DNA from: Ichthyophis bannanicus | Taxonomy: Eukaryota > Chordata > Amphibia > Gymnophiona > Ichthyophiidae | DNA length: 64,000 nucleotides | Reading direction: 5' to 3' | Assembly (NCBI GenBank): GCA_033557465.1 | Contig: CM066031.1 | Coordinates: forward strand, 174,871,043-174,935,042 | Shown: positions 47,871-59,699 of the stretch, piece after piece | Position numbering within the stretch: the stretch's first letter is position 1 | Layout of the letters: each line of letters opens with the position of its first letter | Program-made: the position numbers and the translations under genes | Notes under the pieces: generated by a model | Told to the model about the DNA's origin: nothing | The model's input: the letters and a program-made list of their open reading frames with translations, nothing else | The model's database searches: none

Positions 47871-49683
47871 ATCATGACCAGATGGCTGGGGAGCTGCACT
47901 TCCCTTGATGATCTCACGCAGCATGCGCAGCTCCTCAGCCACCCGTGACATGGTGCCTGCCACCTACTCCATGTTGTGGGTCTGTTCCCACTAAGCCTGC
48001 AGCACACCACACATTGCCAAAGACAGGCGGCACACGCACATGCCACCATACAGACACCATGTGCCCGGTGTCTGTGTGGTGGCAACTGCAGACCTCATGT
48101 CTGTAGCAATGTATGCTGTTCCCGCGCCCAGGCAGACAACATCGCCGTAAACATGGGGCAGGTTGCAGGGGCCCCCAGTGCCCTGTGCTGTCCTGTGAAC
48201 CCACCCATCCACATGGCCACCCTACTCCTGCCCTCCTGCCCTCCCGCCTCCCCATCCCCTTCCCCTCCCCTTCCTCCCACCCCTCTCCTTCCACCTCCCC
48301 CTTGGGGGCCTCCCCCTCTGTGTCCTCTTCTGTGCCACCTCTGTCGTCCTCCACCTCCTCGTCATGGGGGGTGGTAACCGGCACAGGGGGGCTGGGCAGC
48401 TTTGGCCCAGGGGATGATGGCCCCTCGCCAGCATCTGCATCCTCTGTGGGGGGGAAACCAGACATTACCACCACGGTCAAGCGTTTGCCACATCATGGAA
48501 ACATAGTATGTGGCCCCACAGGCTGCTGGGCCACTGGAACATGCCATTGTGTGATGCACAGGCTGCAACACTCATTATCGCCTTGGGCCATTGCCTCCTG
48601 CTGAAGCCGATAGAGAAAGCAGGGGCAGCACTGGCGAATCTCAGCCCTTTCTTGCATAGGTCCTCCTCATGGGGGTACAGCAATGTTTGGGACCATTAGT
48701 GAACAGACGTCCCTGGCCATCGACTACTGAATATCACACACGGCTGTGAGCAGTAGGAGGCTGCTCCTACTGTGCCCTATTGGTCCGATGCTAGCTGTTG
48801 CCACTGCTGCCTGCATGTGTGTGTGTGAGGCTGGGCATGTGTGGATTGTCACCTATGTGTCCTGTGTGCTGCCTCCCAGGCACCCCATACCAGCCTGATG
48901 GCCTATCCTTGCAGGACATGGCAGCACCATGGCATGTGTGCCATTGCCATGCTGCAGTTTATGTGCATCATACCAGCGGTGCTGTATGGTGTCAGTCTAC
49001 ATACATGGGGTTTCCATGGAATGGTGGGACATGCGCCACATCCTGCCCATATGCGCTGTCTCTACATGCCTGCTACACCTATTGACATGATGACCACATG
49101 TGGCTATCATATGCTGAGACTGCGTATGCCCGTGACACAGTACACAATGGTGACAGTGCTGCACATGTGAATCACCATTGTGGCATGTACACAGTAGAAG
49201 ATGCACCTACCGATGTCCATGGAAAAGTAACTCCATACTCTCTGTGTAGTCCAGGGCCCACCTGGGTGTAGGGCAGACCTGCACACAACAACCTGCACAC
49301 CTACCATAGCACCAGGATTAATGACAGACCTCTGTAATGCGGCCTGTGACCTGCACATATGAACAGGTGCACCTACATTGATCACAGGTTGACCCACAGG
49401 CCAGCCCTTCTCCCATGTTGTGCTTGTATGATGTGTGTTGATTGCTGGCTATTGTGTTGCACTCCTTGCATTATGTGACCTGTCCCCATGCACTTACTTC
49501 ATGTTGGTAGTCAGTAGCTCAGTTGAAGTGCCTGGTGAGGCACACCCAGACCCTCCTCACCCTGATGAGGTCCTGGCGCCTTGCTGAACCCAGGAATAGG
49601 CGCTTCTGGCAGGTGCAGATCAATTGGGCAAGCAGGTGCAGGTCACTGTGGCTGAACACTGGCTTCCTGGACCTGGACGCCAT
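47871..49683 (-). pseudogene. Second Myb-like Harbinger-associated gene, multi-exon
   Basis: Exon 1 starts at ATG 49683 (MASRSRKPVFSHSDLHLLAQ, then SARRQDLIRVRRVW), a trihelix/Myb-like start, has one TGA and ends at a gaa|gtaagt donor near 49500. A short exon-like block (49279-49207) lies between acceptor tgtgtgcag and donor gtaggt. Next comes ERAEIRQCCPCFLYRLQQEA (48670-48590). After acceptor cccccccacag (ending near 48453) an acidic exon reads EDADAGEGPSSPGPK and HDEEVEDDRGGTEEDTEGEA. The C-terminal segment (about 47990-47871) is QVAGTMSRVAEELRMLREII-like with one TAG and a stop. The same plan (acidic segment plus amphipathic tail, convergent with the other Myb-like gene) is seen at 12549-17310. 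Exon limits are inferred; the DNA-binding assignment is tentative. Confidence 0.5.
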
Positions 49684-50395
49684 GTTGTCAGATGTGAAAG
49701 GCTTGATGACACAGTTACATGGTGTATGCGCAGTGCAGTGCATTGCAGTAACACATGCAGCACACCTGTAGCATGTGCAGTCTTACATGGCAGAACCAGT
49801 ATATTGTGAGCAATGGCACTTTACATTATGGCATGTCACGCTTTCAGCCATCTAGGCCTAAGGCGTGTTATAAGATGCCTTAGGTTACAGGATTAAGGTG
49901 AGGGTATTCCTTGCTGGCAACAGAGATCTGACATTCACCAGCAGAGGGCAAGTCAGTCTGCACCTGCTGCCCCCTGCAAGATGTTCCAGCCATTCACAAG
50001 CTAGTTGCAGACAGTCCACTAGCCAGTCCATAGGGCCTGTTTACAGACAAACCATGTGCACCCAGAACTGGGATGTACGCACAGACACCAAACAGGTATT
50101 TCAGTGAATGGACCCCCAGAACAGGGAACACATAAAAAAATCACTTTAAAAAAACACTGTATAGCACTATGTGGGAACCTAGACATGCCATGGTCACTGC
50201 TCAGTCAGAGTGAGAGTGACCTTCCAGCATGACATGCTGTGGCCACCCTGTCTATACAGGTGGTGGCTAGACACTACATTGTCCAAGCTATTGCCCTACA
50301 CCCTGTGTAGATGCATCCTGTCCAGTCTGCACTGTCTGGGCCATACCCACAATACCTTGCTCCTCATTATGCACATTGGCAGGCTAACACTAGAA
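49684..50395. other. No gene; arm-type sequence
   Basis: 49860-49935 resembles the left Harbinger subterminal region (gtgagggtatt, ctggcaacagagatctg). 50175-50390 is an inverted copy of 31960-32190. No coding motif. Confidence 0.45.
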
Positions 50396-51289
50396 CAGTG
50401 GTTCTTAACCAGTCCTCCTTGAACCCCTAGGCCAGTTGGGTGTTCAGGATAGCCCTAATGAATATGCATGAGATATATATGCATTAGAGATATCCTGCCA
50501 ACCTGACTGGTTTGTGGCCCTCTAGGGCTGGATTCAGAGACCCCTGCTTTATACCTCTGTCATTTAAGATTGTGAGCGGGCAAGGTACAGATGTCCTAGA
50601 CATCAAAAGGGTAGATAGAATGTGTCACATGCCTCCTCAATTCTCACCACCACCAAAACGTTGTCTAATAGACAATATTTTGGTGGTGGTGAGAAGCAAA
50701 GAGGCATGTGACAGATTCCATTTAACATTTTCAATGTTTTGGAGATCTGCACCTTGTCCACTCACATTCTTAAATGACAGAGGTATAAAGCATGGGTCTC
50801 CGAATCCAGCCCTAGAGGGCCACAAACCAGTCAGATTGGCAGGATATCTCTAATACAGTGGTTCTTAACCAGTTCTCCTTGAACCCCTATGCCAGTCAGG
50901 TGTTCAGATAGCCCTAATGAATATGCATGAGCTATATATGATATATAGACATCAAAAGGGTAGATAGAACGTGTCACATGCCTCCGCAATTCTCACCACC
51001 ACCAAAAAGTTGTCTAATAGACAATATTTTGGTGGTGGTGAGAAGCAAAGAGGCATGTGACAAATTCTATCTAATCTTTTGATGTCTTGGAGATCTGCAC
51101 CTTGCCCACTCACATTCTTAAATGGCAGAGATGTAAGGCAGGGGTCTCCGAATCCAGCCCTAGAGGGCCACAAACCAGTCAGGTTGGCAGGATATCTCTA
51201 ATGCATATATATCTCATGCATATTCATTAGGGCTATCCTGAACACCCGACTGGCCTAGGGGTTCAAGGAGGACTGGTTAGGAACCACTG
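50396..51289. repeat. hAT MITE (MER5-like ends) with nested palindromes
   Basis: Ends cagtggttcttaacc and ggttaggaaccactg form inverted repeats of about 45 bp. Inside are two related palindromic units (50512-50853 and about 50945-51175), each centred on ctcaccaccaccaaaa..ttttggtggtggtgag. Left octamer cactagaa versus right ttctagag (5 of 8). Confidence 0.7.
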
Positions 51290-51297
51290 TTCTAGAG

Positions 51298-51491
51298 CAG
51301 AGGTTCCCAACTCCAGTCCTGGAGGGCCAAACACCATTCAGGTTTTCAGGATGTCCCTAATGAATATCCATGAGATACATTTGAATACAATGGGGGCAGT
51401 GCATGCAAATGCATCTCATGCATATTAATTAGGGACAGCCTGAAAACGTGAATGGTGTTTGGCCCTCCAGGACTAGAGTTGGGGATCTCTG
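51298..51491. repeat. hAT palindromic MITE, 194 bp
   Basis: cagaggttcccaactcc at one end and its inverse at the other. Target duplication ttctagag (51290-51297) and ttctaggg (51492-51499), 7 of 8. The left duplication directly abuts the previous MITE. Confidence 0.8.
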
Positions 51492-52021
51492 TTCTAGGGA
51501 GTGCACATGTTTATGTTGTATGTGCAATGTGGGGTAAAATGTAGGGACATGGTCTGCAGGAGTCACAGCTGGTAACTGAACCTCTGACCTTCCGCCCCAC
51601 GATACACTGGCTGTGTGTACTGCACCATACTGTTGCCACAGAGGAATATCAGTCTCTGGGGGATACCATGCCTGTTCATCATCCAAATCTTGACTGTTGC
51701 ACCTCATGCCACCCACCTGAACAGTGCTTGACCTTGGTCTGCTGTGGGCAGATGCCACTGCCCCCTCCACCACCAGCACTCCTCACCCACCATGCTGATA
51801 TGCCCATATGCCAGTGTTGCTGGTGGTGCACAGTCCCAGGCCCTCCAGTGTGCACATAGGCAGCTTCTTAGGGTGTGGGGCCTGCCAATGTTATGTATTG
51901 GCCATTTCAGGGGGAGATGGCTCAGGGGTATCAGGTTGGTGATCTAGCTACTATTGTCTCGGGTGGACCTGGTAAATGTAGGTAGATTGTGTTACGCCAG
52001 CAGACTGTGGAGAGGCTAGAG

Positions 52022-52567
52022 CAGGGGTGGGCAAACCTGGTCCTGGAGGGCCACAGACCAGTCAGGTTTTCGGGATATCTCTAATGAATATGCATGAGAT
52101 ATATATGCATTAGAGATATCCTGCCAACCTGACTGGTTTGTGGCCCTCCAGGGCTGGATCTGGAGACCCCTGCCTTACACCTCTGTCATTTAAGATTGTG
52201 AGTGGACAAGGTGCAGATGTCTAAGACATCAAAAAGGTTAGATAGAATTTGTCACAGTCCTCTTCACTTCTCACCACCACCAAAAAATTGTCTATTAGAC
52301 AACTTTTTGGTGGTGGTGAGAATCGAGGAGTAATGTGACACATTCTATATAGCCTTTCGATGTCTAGGACATCTGTACCTTGCCCACTCACGATCTTAAA
52401 TGACAGAGGTGTAAGGCAGGGGTCTCCAAACCCAGCCCTGGAGGGCCACAAACCAGTCAGGTTGGCAGGATATCTCTAATGCATATATATCTCATGCATG
52501 TTCATTAGGGATATCCCGAAAACCTGACTGGTCTGCGGCCCTCCAGGACCGGAGGTGCCCACCCCTG
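52022..52567. repeat. hAT MITE, 546 bp, perfect 8-bp duplication
   Basis: Ends caggggtgggc / gcccacccctg, flanked by ggctagag at 52014-52021 and 52568-52575. It contains the same inner palindrome (ctcaccaccaccaaa core) as the 50.4-51.3 kb element. Confidence 0.85.
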
Positions 52568-52575
52568 GGCTAGAG

Positions 52576-53389
52576 CATGCAACTCCGGTACAGTGTACCC
52601 AGTTTGGCATACTGGGTGTAGATAGTTTCAGACAACATGTGGTCAGACCCTGCAATGCCTTCCTACGGGCTGCAGCAAAGGGTATTCATTTAGCTGGGTT
52701 TCCGTCCTGTTTGTGACACATCCTGGGGAAGGTCTGTAGACACTTGTTTGAGTGGTCCCCGGATGTGCACTGATTGCCTTATTGCATGCATGGGGCAGTT
52801 GAGCCTTCCCCTGCCTACCCCAAGTATTACTGCTGGTCTGCAATGGTCACAGGTACAGCACCGGCCCAGCATCCATGGAGAGCTGTCATCTGCCAGCAGG
52901 ACTGTGGTTGCTGGTACTACAGTCATTCTGCAGGTTGTAGACACCTGTCCCACCACACTCTCATCTACAAAAGAAGTGATTGAAGCCCTTTGGGGTATAT
53001 AGTGCATACCACTTAGACCCATAGTGGCAGTACTACATAGCCCTCATGCAAGTCTAGACACCACACTGCCCTGACAACAGGTAGCCATAGCAATCAGACC
53101 TTAACACTGGGTATGCACTAATCTGGGTGGTGTCCAGTCCAAAAGGATCATATGTGACTGCACTGCTAGAACCACCTATCATACACAAGCAGTGCTCAGA
53201 ATGTACAGCAGACCCTATCTCTAGCACCATATGTACTGTGGACCTAGTGCTGGGCGCCCATCCTTTCCCTCAGGGTGAGCATGGAACCTGCACAATGGCA
53301 TGGTCTTTAGCTACTCTGTGCCAATATCACACACTGTCAGTCCGTCATACCATGCTGCAGTACTGGAGAGGTGCAGACCCCATTTGGTG
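52576..53389. other. No gene; arm-type sequence
   Basis: CA/TG-rich and CpG-poor, with short frames lacking motifs. Confidence 0.4.
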
Positions 53390-53955
53390 GTCAGCTGTAG
53401 GCTGCTGTTCTGCATGTGCAATGCATCATGGGTGCTGGTGGGATTACCCTATCCTGGCACACAGAGCAGACGGTTTGTGCGGTGACCTGCAGTCCTTCTG
53501 TACCCAGCCATTGCTATGCAACAAGCCATAGAGGTATAGCCTACTGGTTAGTACACTGACATTCTAGACAGAGGGCATGGGTTCAATTCCTCATTGTTCT
53601 CTCCTGACCAAGGCAGATATTTTGCTTGCCTGTGACAGTCATATCTTTGCAGATCCATGCTGCCAGCCCATAGTACCCTCACCACAGTTGCCAACAATCC
53701 TTATAAGGCGTTATATGGCTCCTAATTAGGCATAGTACAAGGCACATTACAAAGCACCTTATTAGGCACAGTACAAGGCACGTTAACATGCCTTGTACTG
53801 TGCCTAATAAGGTGCCTTGTAACGTGCCTTATAACGTGTGCTACCTGACATGGCTTACCATAATGATGCCCCGCCCATGCCTTTATATGGGCATCTGTAC
53901 CTTTACCGTGGAACCTAACGTGAGTGACATTACCGCAGTTTAGTAAACATGCCCC
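53390..53955 (-). repeat. Right end of the inner Harbinger unit
   Basis: Contains a tRNA-like block (53527-53600: tagcctactggttagtac and gggttcaattcc), then cctgtgacagtcatatctttgcag, then palindromic aaggcac/gtgcctt repeats (53700-53830), then taaacatgcccc. All are inverse matches of 32671-33690. Confidence 0.7.
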
Positions 53956-56446
53956 ATTGTCTGAGTTTTTCCCAGCCTGTCTGGAAAATGTGAATAAGGT
54001 AATGCAGAGCATTGTGGGTATCTCCTGAAACAGTGCCAATTGGCCTGGATGTGTCTGCCACGATGGTAGGTTCACTGGCTGAGACGCCATTGTGCCCATC
54101 TGCCATGTGCATTTCCTGGGTGGCCACTGTATGTCATGCTGAGATGGCACTCTCACTATGACCAAAAAATGACCATGGCATAACTATGTGTCCATATAGT
54201 GCTAGTTTAATATCTGGTTTTAATAAAGTGGATGCATTCATTGTCTAGAAAAGCTAATCTCTGAGCAAACAGTTGGTTATCAATGATGAGTATCCCAAGG
54301 TGGTGTGCTCATGATAATGATACATGCATGCTGACCAACTGCAGTTGGGTTATGCTTGGTTGACAGAGCCCAGTGAAGGGCAGTTGGAGCAGTCTTTTTG
54401 TCTGTGCTGTAGTCAACTCTTAGTTCTCAATGGTTGGGGCAGCAGTGGTTCATGGCCTACTTACTCTGGACTGAGAACAGTAGCCCCACACCAGCCTATA
54501 CACCCCAACTGCAGTGGCTGCCCATGGCAGTAGCATATTGATACTAGCCACTAACCTGCAGGTTATCAGAGTTAGAGTCCCATATGGGCAGAACATAGGG
54601 CCAAGCTGTTGCTATTACCATTATCTACAGCATGCAGAAAACAGGGGAAAAAATCACAACACACTGCAGATGATGCCTGCCACACACCAGCAGTGATGCA
54701 GATCTGCAGTAGAGACCATCTCTAACACTGCAGGTTCAGTGGACCAGGTACCCCTCCTCACCCTTGGGCTGATATCTGAAACCGCTCTGCAGCACGACTT
54801 GCTGTTTTTATGTGCATGTAGCACACACAGCCAGCATATCTTACTGAGCTGATATGCTGTATCAGTGCATTCTCCGTTGGTTCTTCAGCTGCAGATCACT
54901 GTTTTGCATGTGCAGTGCCTCATGGGTAGTGGAGAGTCCAACCTATACTGGCACAGACAGCAAGCAGTTTGATCAGCGATCTGCAAGCTCTACCCAATTG
55001 TGAAGAGTCTTGTGGAGGTGTAGCCTACTGGTTGGTGCAATGTTGCCATTTTCAAAGGTCCAGGGTTTGATTCCCACTTGTTCATTTTGTGCCTGGGTGT
55101 GCTTGCACAGTCCTGGCACTTTTGTGACCTGCAGACAATTCTTCTTCTACATTTCTATACGTTATGGCCACTCGTTGGGTAGCCCAACATGGCATTCCCC
55201 ATCATGGACATTTATGAGCATGGCTTTAGTGACTCTGCTGAAGCACATTGCAGCGGGTCAGTGATGTATATGCAGCAGATGTCTGGGTCAACTGGTATGA
55301 ATGCGTTTTCTGTTTTGCCATCATTCTGATCTCCCAGCTTTATGTAAGGAGGATATATTTCATATATTCAAGCACCTAACACTTGTTGCACAGCATCCCC
55401 TGCACTGTTCTGCCATCATTACTTGCCCCACATGGGGCAAATGGGCTCAACTTTTCCCTTTCTATCATGCCACTCTGCCTGGTGTATTGTCTTGCAGTTG
55501 CACAGGCTGAGGCACCAGTCCCATCCTCACAAATGGTGTTTCATGTACTTGATGGCACTGCTACTTTTGGTTCACACACCTCAAATGCTTTTAGCCCATG
55601 CGATCCCATACATCCCACCACACACAATGCAACATCTCTGCTTGGATGATTCATGGCACAGTCCTGCAGTCACCATTTGACCAACAGGGTTCATTTGCAG
55701 CAGTTAGCCATATCATACACACCTCTCTTGTGATTGCCCCTCATGCACACTAATGGACAATCCTCCCTTTGTTGCCCATATTAGGCACATGCTCCCTCCA
55801 CCCAAACACTGTCCTGGCCTATGGCATGCCACACACTGACAGTACATCTGGATATATGTCCACAACTCACAGACACTATAATGTAGCTTATGGTACAGTG
55901 TATGCTTTCAGGTGCATCTAGGACTGTATGCCTGTCACAGTGCCCCCCGCTGCTGCATCCCCTCCGCTGACTCCACTGCCACCACTACCCACCCATGACA
56001 CAGCCAACATCCATACTGACCATCATCACTAGGCAGCTGCCTATCTAGCCTAGTCAACAGCATAGGCCTGCTGTATGGTCGAACATGCTCATCACACATA
56101 CTGGCACATAGCCAGACATCAGGTGAGTCAACTCCATCAGCTACCAATTGTGCTTGCATCCATACCTTCTCAAATGGCTTCCCTGCCCCCCTCTCAGCAT
56201 TTCAGTGGCTTTTCTGCATTAAGGTGTATGCCAGACACTTTCCCGCAGCATGTGCTATTACCACACAGTAAGTGTCCACTACCACTCCTTAACATAAAAT
56301 GTGCCATTGCACATTTGAATGATAAGTGTCCACTAGCACCTCTTAACGATGGAACGCCCAGCACACTTACCACACGGTAACCCATTGTCTCTGCCATTAA
56401 TGCATGGAAAAGACTGTTCCTTTACTGCGGTTTAGTAAACATACCC
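53956..56446. repeat. Duplicated Harbinger-arm DNA ending in a second right terminus
   Basis: 53985-54210 is a direct copy of 31960-32190. 54890-55095 is a direct, diverged copy of 53390-53610 including the tRNA-like block. 56190-56446 ends ctgcggtttagtaaacataccc, a Harbinger-type right end followed by ttt. No coding motif. Confidence 0.6.
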
Positions 56447-56790
56447 TTTGTTTCACTTTTCTTATCATTCTGCCTAAAAATAAAAAAAACTTTTCTTAAC
56501 CCACTGGAATCTAAGGATTCTTAAAAGTCCATTTAATTTGGAATACATATCAGTGATGATTTAGTAGGTAAATTGATTAATGTACTCTTCTTCCACTATG
56601 AATGTTTATATTAGTATTGATTTTACAGACATATTTTGACACTTGCCTTGTGATTCTATTGATAAAAAGCATATTGCATTTAAACATAATAACTCCTTAC
56701 AGCTTTATAAGATGTGTTTTCTTTCTTTCTTTTTTGTTAAAAAATGGCTTTGGATCATTTTATCTCCTGCAAGGCTTAAGCTTAAATTAA
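56447..56790. other. No gene; AT-rich sequence
   Basis: AT-rich stretch with no recognisable feature. Confidence 0.5.
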
Positions 56791-57193
56791 AGGGTATGTT
56801 TCCCAAGCTGCGTTAGCTGTTAACACATGCTTGAGTGCATGATGGACCATGTTAACAGTTAGCACATGTGCTAAACAGACAGGGTGAGCTTAATTCTGTG
56901 CTATCTGCTTAGCATGTCACAGGAAGGGAAATGGGTGGGGTAGGAGGCAGAGCAGGGGTATATTTGCACATCGCAGTTAGCACATGGATTGATAATGCGC
57001 AGTCACCAAGAATGTTGCAGTAAATGTGGGTGCACTTAATACCAGCTCAATGGGTAGTCTTAAGTGCATCTGCATTATCACCAGCATGCGATAGGGTCCA
57101 CAAGCTGCACATGCCCCAATCAGTAGCACATGACTTTAGCACATACTGTGCATTGATTTGTATTCAATGCATGACACCTGCAAAACATACTCT
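56791..57193. mobile_element. Harbinger-type MITE, 403 bp, TAA duplication
   Basis: Ends agggtatgttt / aaacatactct (10 of 11 paired), flanked by taa at 56788-56790 and 57194-57196. A TWA duplication and ggtatgttt ends fit PIF/Harbinger. Confidence 0.7.
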
Positions 57194-57196
57194 TAA

Positions 57197-57609
57197 GTTT
57201 CCTGAAATTAAGAATCTGCCAATAATATGTCAGTAAAAGATGCAGTACTATGGTGATTGCAGGCCGCAAAGCCAGCAATTTGGACTCTTCCTTTACTTGA
57301 TAATAGAAAATGATCCAAAGCCAGTTTTAAAATTATATTCTATTACAGTAGAAATAATTCAGCCCAGTATTCAGAAGCAGTTATTTGGAAAGCAGTGCCT
57401 ACTATTCAGGTAAGTGCTGTTGCCTGATTCTATCTGGTGATTTTTAGCAGCACTATTTGGATAGTTTAAACAACCATAAACTTAAAGTAGACTTCAGTGA
57501 TATGCAATTAAATTATACATCAATAAATCACCACCAAAGGTTCTTTTGCATTGTATCAGTCATAGATATATGAGACTACACTAACAATTAATGAGGGGAA
57601 AATACCTCA
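57197..57609. other. No gene
   Basis: AT-rich, without clear repeats or frames. Confidence 0.5.
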
Positions 57610-58135
57610 GACTGCACCCACTTTTTTGTTTTTTAGCCATAGGATGCCCTTTTCTAAAATCACTTCACTGGCTCCCCTTCAATTTCCGTATTCAATTCAA
57701 ACTTCTCTTTCTCACTTATAAATGCATTCAGTCTACTGCCCTTCATTATCTTTCCTCTCTTCTCTCTCCATAAACTCCTCCTCTCACTTTCTTCTCTCTA
57801 TGCCCTTTTCTTCTTCTGCAAACTCCAGACTTCGATCTTTTCACCTTGCTGCTCCTTATGCATGGAACAAACTTCCTCTATCTTTATCTTCTTTCCCCCT
57901 CTTCAAATCCATGCTAAAGACTTACCTATTTGATGCCACATTGGGATCTTAATCCCTTGTTCTCCTTGTGACTCCTTATCTTTTTGAATACCCCTTGTTT
58001 CTCTTGTATTGTTCTGTCTATCTTGATTAGATTGTTAGTACTACGAACAGGCACTGTCTTCTTTATATGTTTGTATAGCACTGTGTACACCTTGTAGCAC
58101 TATATAAATGATTAATAATAGTAGTAGTAAACACA
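57610..58135 (+). pseudogene. L2-like LINE C-terminus and 3' UTR
   Basis: The frame reads SLHWLPFNFRIQFKLLFLTY, then YLSSLLSP; in a second frame AAPYAWNKLPLSLSSF and LKTYLF follow. The 3' UTR has aggcactgtcttctttatatg, tagcactatataaatgattaataat and ends in agtagtagtaa. A frameshift near 57770 breaks the coding part. It is a different L2-side family from the one at 1-2640. Confidence 0.8.
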
Positions 58136-58726
58136 CAGTACAGAGGGAATGCCAAAAATTGCAAAAACAGCTGCTATTGTGTATATGTTATAGATAAACT
58201 GTGAGCTGTTCTTCATAAAGATGACTGTAATGATTGGAAATGTAGGTGACTTATTTAGATTATGAACAAATGCCAGCTCACTTAAGTAGCTCTTGTCTCA
58301 TGTCATTTCAAAGTAAAACCACATGAGCGTGTCTTGTTTACAATCTCAAGAACCTTGCCTTTTTTAGATATATAAAATATACTCCTAAATGTTGCTATGC
58401 CTCCAATCCAACATGATGTTTTCTTTGTGTTGAATTTGTGATGCATTGTGCTATAAGAATCTGTTATGGAATAAAAGCACATCAATATGAGATGCCAGCC
58501 TCACTATTCCTTCACTCAGCGGGAGCTTAATAGTGTTTTATTTTTTTTTTATTAGCTGTTTAGCTCTCTGTTTCTTTCTGTTCACTCAGAATCCTGTGGG
58601 CTTCTATGGTTTATTAAAGAAATATATAAGATGGAAACTTTTAAGCCATAGCGTCATATGCAGGGAGTGTTATAGAGTGAGGTGTCAATTAATGGTGTCC
58701 CATTTCCTTTTCCTTTTTCTATTTTG
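58136..58726. other. No gene; AT-rich sequence
   Basis: No motif recognised; a T run at 58538-58551. Confidence 0.5.
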
Positions 58727-58795
58727 CAGTCCTTGTAAACCGCTTTGATGTTGCTGCTTGAGCGGTCAATCAAGCTTTACAATAAAGATAAAGGT
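58727..58795 (+). repeat. LINE-type 3' tail fragment
   Basis: ccttgtaaaccgctttgatg and gagcggtcaatcaagc followed by aataaag, the pattern of L2-type 3' ends with the gcggt stem. Confidence 0.55.
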
Positions 58796-59699
58796 GTCTG
58801 TTTTTTACCACTAGATATTTGACAGTCCTGTATTGGTGCTGTGTATAATCAGTGCATAGAGCTAATTTATCTATGATTAGCAATATGGGTAATGAATGTA
58901 GTGTTGTGAAAGATGATGGTCTAACTGCAGGGAAAATAAAAATCTATCTATAGCCGGTCCCAGGCTGATCACTTTGTGGGAAGGGTCAACTCCAGGGATC
59001 CACAGAATTGCAAAAATTAAGGTCTGTAGTGTGTAGGGGGTAAGGTACTCTTTTTAAAGGCCCTATTCACTCAGCATCCCACCCCCCCTTCCAGGTCTCT
59101 CATTTTTCTTCCCAACCCACACAAGCATTTCCACAGAACTTAATGTTCATTCTATAAGGCTGTATATAAATAAAATGATCTTTACTATAGGGATGTGCAT
59201 TTCTTAGGGTGCCTTGAAAAAGTTAGTGCATGCTAAATTCATATGACATTGGATTTTAGAAGGACCATCTAGGAAGAATCTGGGATGTTCAGAGCACCAC
59301 ATCCAAAATTCCACAGGAATGGTGGCAGTGAAGGAAGGCATATGTAAGTTCTTTTTGGAATTGTGCCATCTCTTCCCCAAAAGATGCATGTCCCAGCAAC
59401 TGGGTCTGGAGACAGGCATGTGTAGATAGCAAGGCTGGGTATGTGCACAGTTGCAGGTCATTTCAGAAATATGGATGTCCCTGAAATGCATGACCACAGA
59501 AATGGGAATTTTGACTTGCTGGGGGGGGGGGGGGGCGGAGTGAGGGATGATGCAGGTTGGGTTGTGCATGGGAGGAGAGTATGGGGGGTGCTGACACTAA
59601 ACAGAAGGGCCTGGCAAGACAATACATATCAGCAGCCCAAGAACAGCTACTAACCTTACTTTCTCTGAACTCCAATTAACTAGATCAATTACACACAAC
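58796..59699. other. No gene; G run and AT-rich DNA
   Basis: Includes a G run at 59520-59534. Frames on both strands are short and unrecognised. Confidence 0.5.

Larger units (their letters stand above)
32671..53955 (+). mobile_element. Giant PIF/Harbinger-type unit with inverted long ends
   Basis: The left end (ggggtatgtttactaaag) and right end (read inversely, ggggcatgtttactaaac) match for ~1 kb, including accatataag, AAGGCACC-rich subterminal repeats, ggcaactgtggtgaggg and a tRNA-like block. The interior has a Harbinger DDE transposase pseudogene, a Myb/SANT-like gene and a second Myb-like gene. It follows TTA inside a CR1-B fragment, but the base triplet after the right end is att, so the two ends may not come from one insertion event. 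Length is about 17.8 kb without the CR1-A insertion and more without the MITEs. Confidence 0.6.

Noticed and set aside
50512..50853. 113-codon frame with near-identical frames at 52221-52451 and 50952-51173
   Set aside because: The sequence is palindromic, so both strands give the same peptide; it is a MITE, not a gene.
53527..53600. Possible tRNA gene
   Set aside because: A- and B-box-like motifs are present, but no acceptor stem or proper anticodon arm can be paired, and the motif repeats in transposon ends.
32671..53955. Clean 3-bp TSD joining these two Harbinger ends
   Set aside because: The triplet before the left end is tta and after the right end att, so a direct duplication cannot be claimed even though the ends are inverse homologues.
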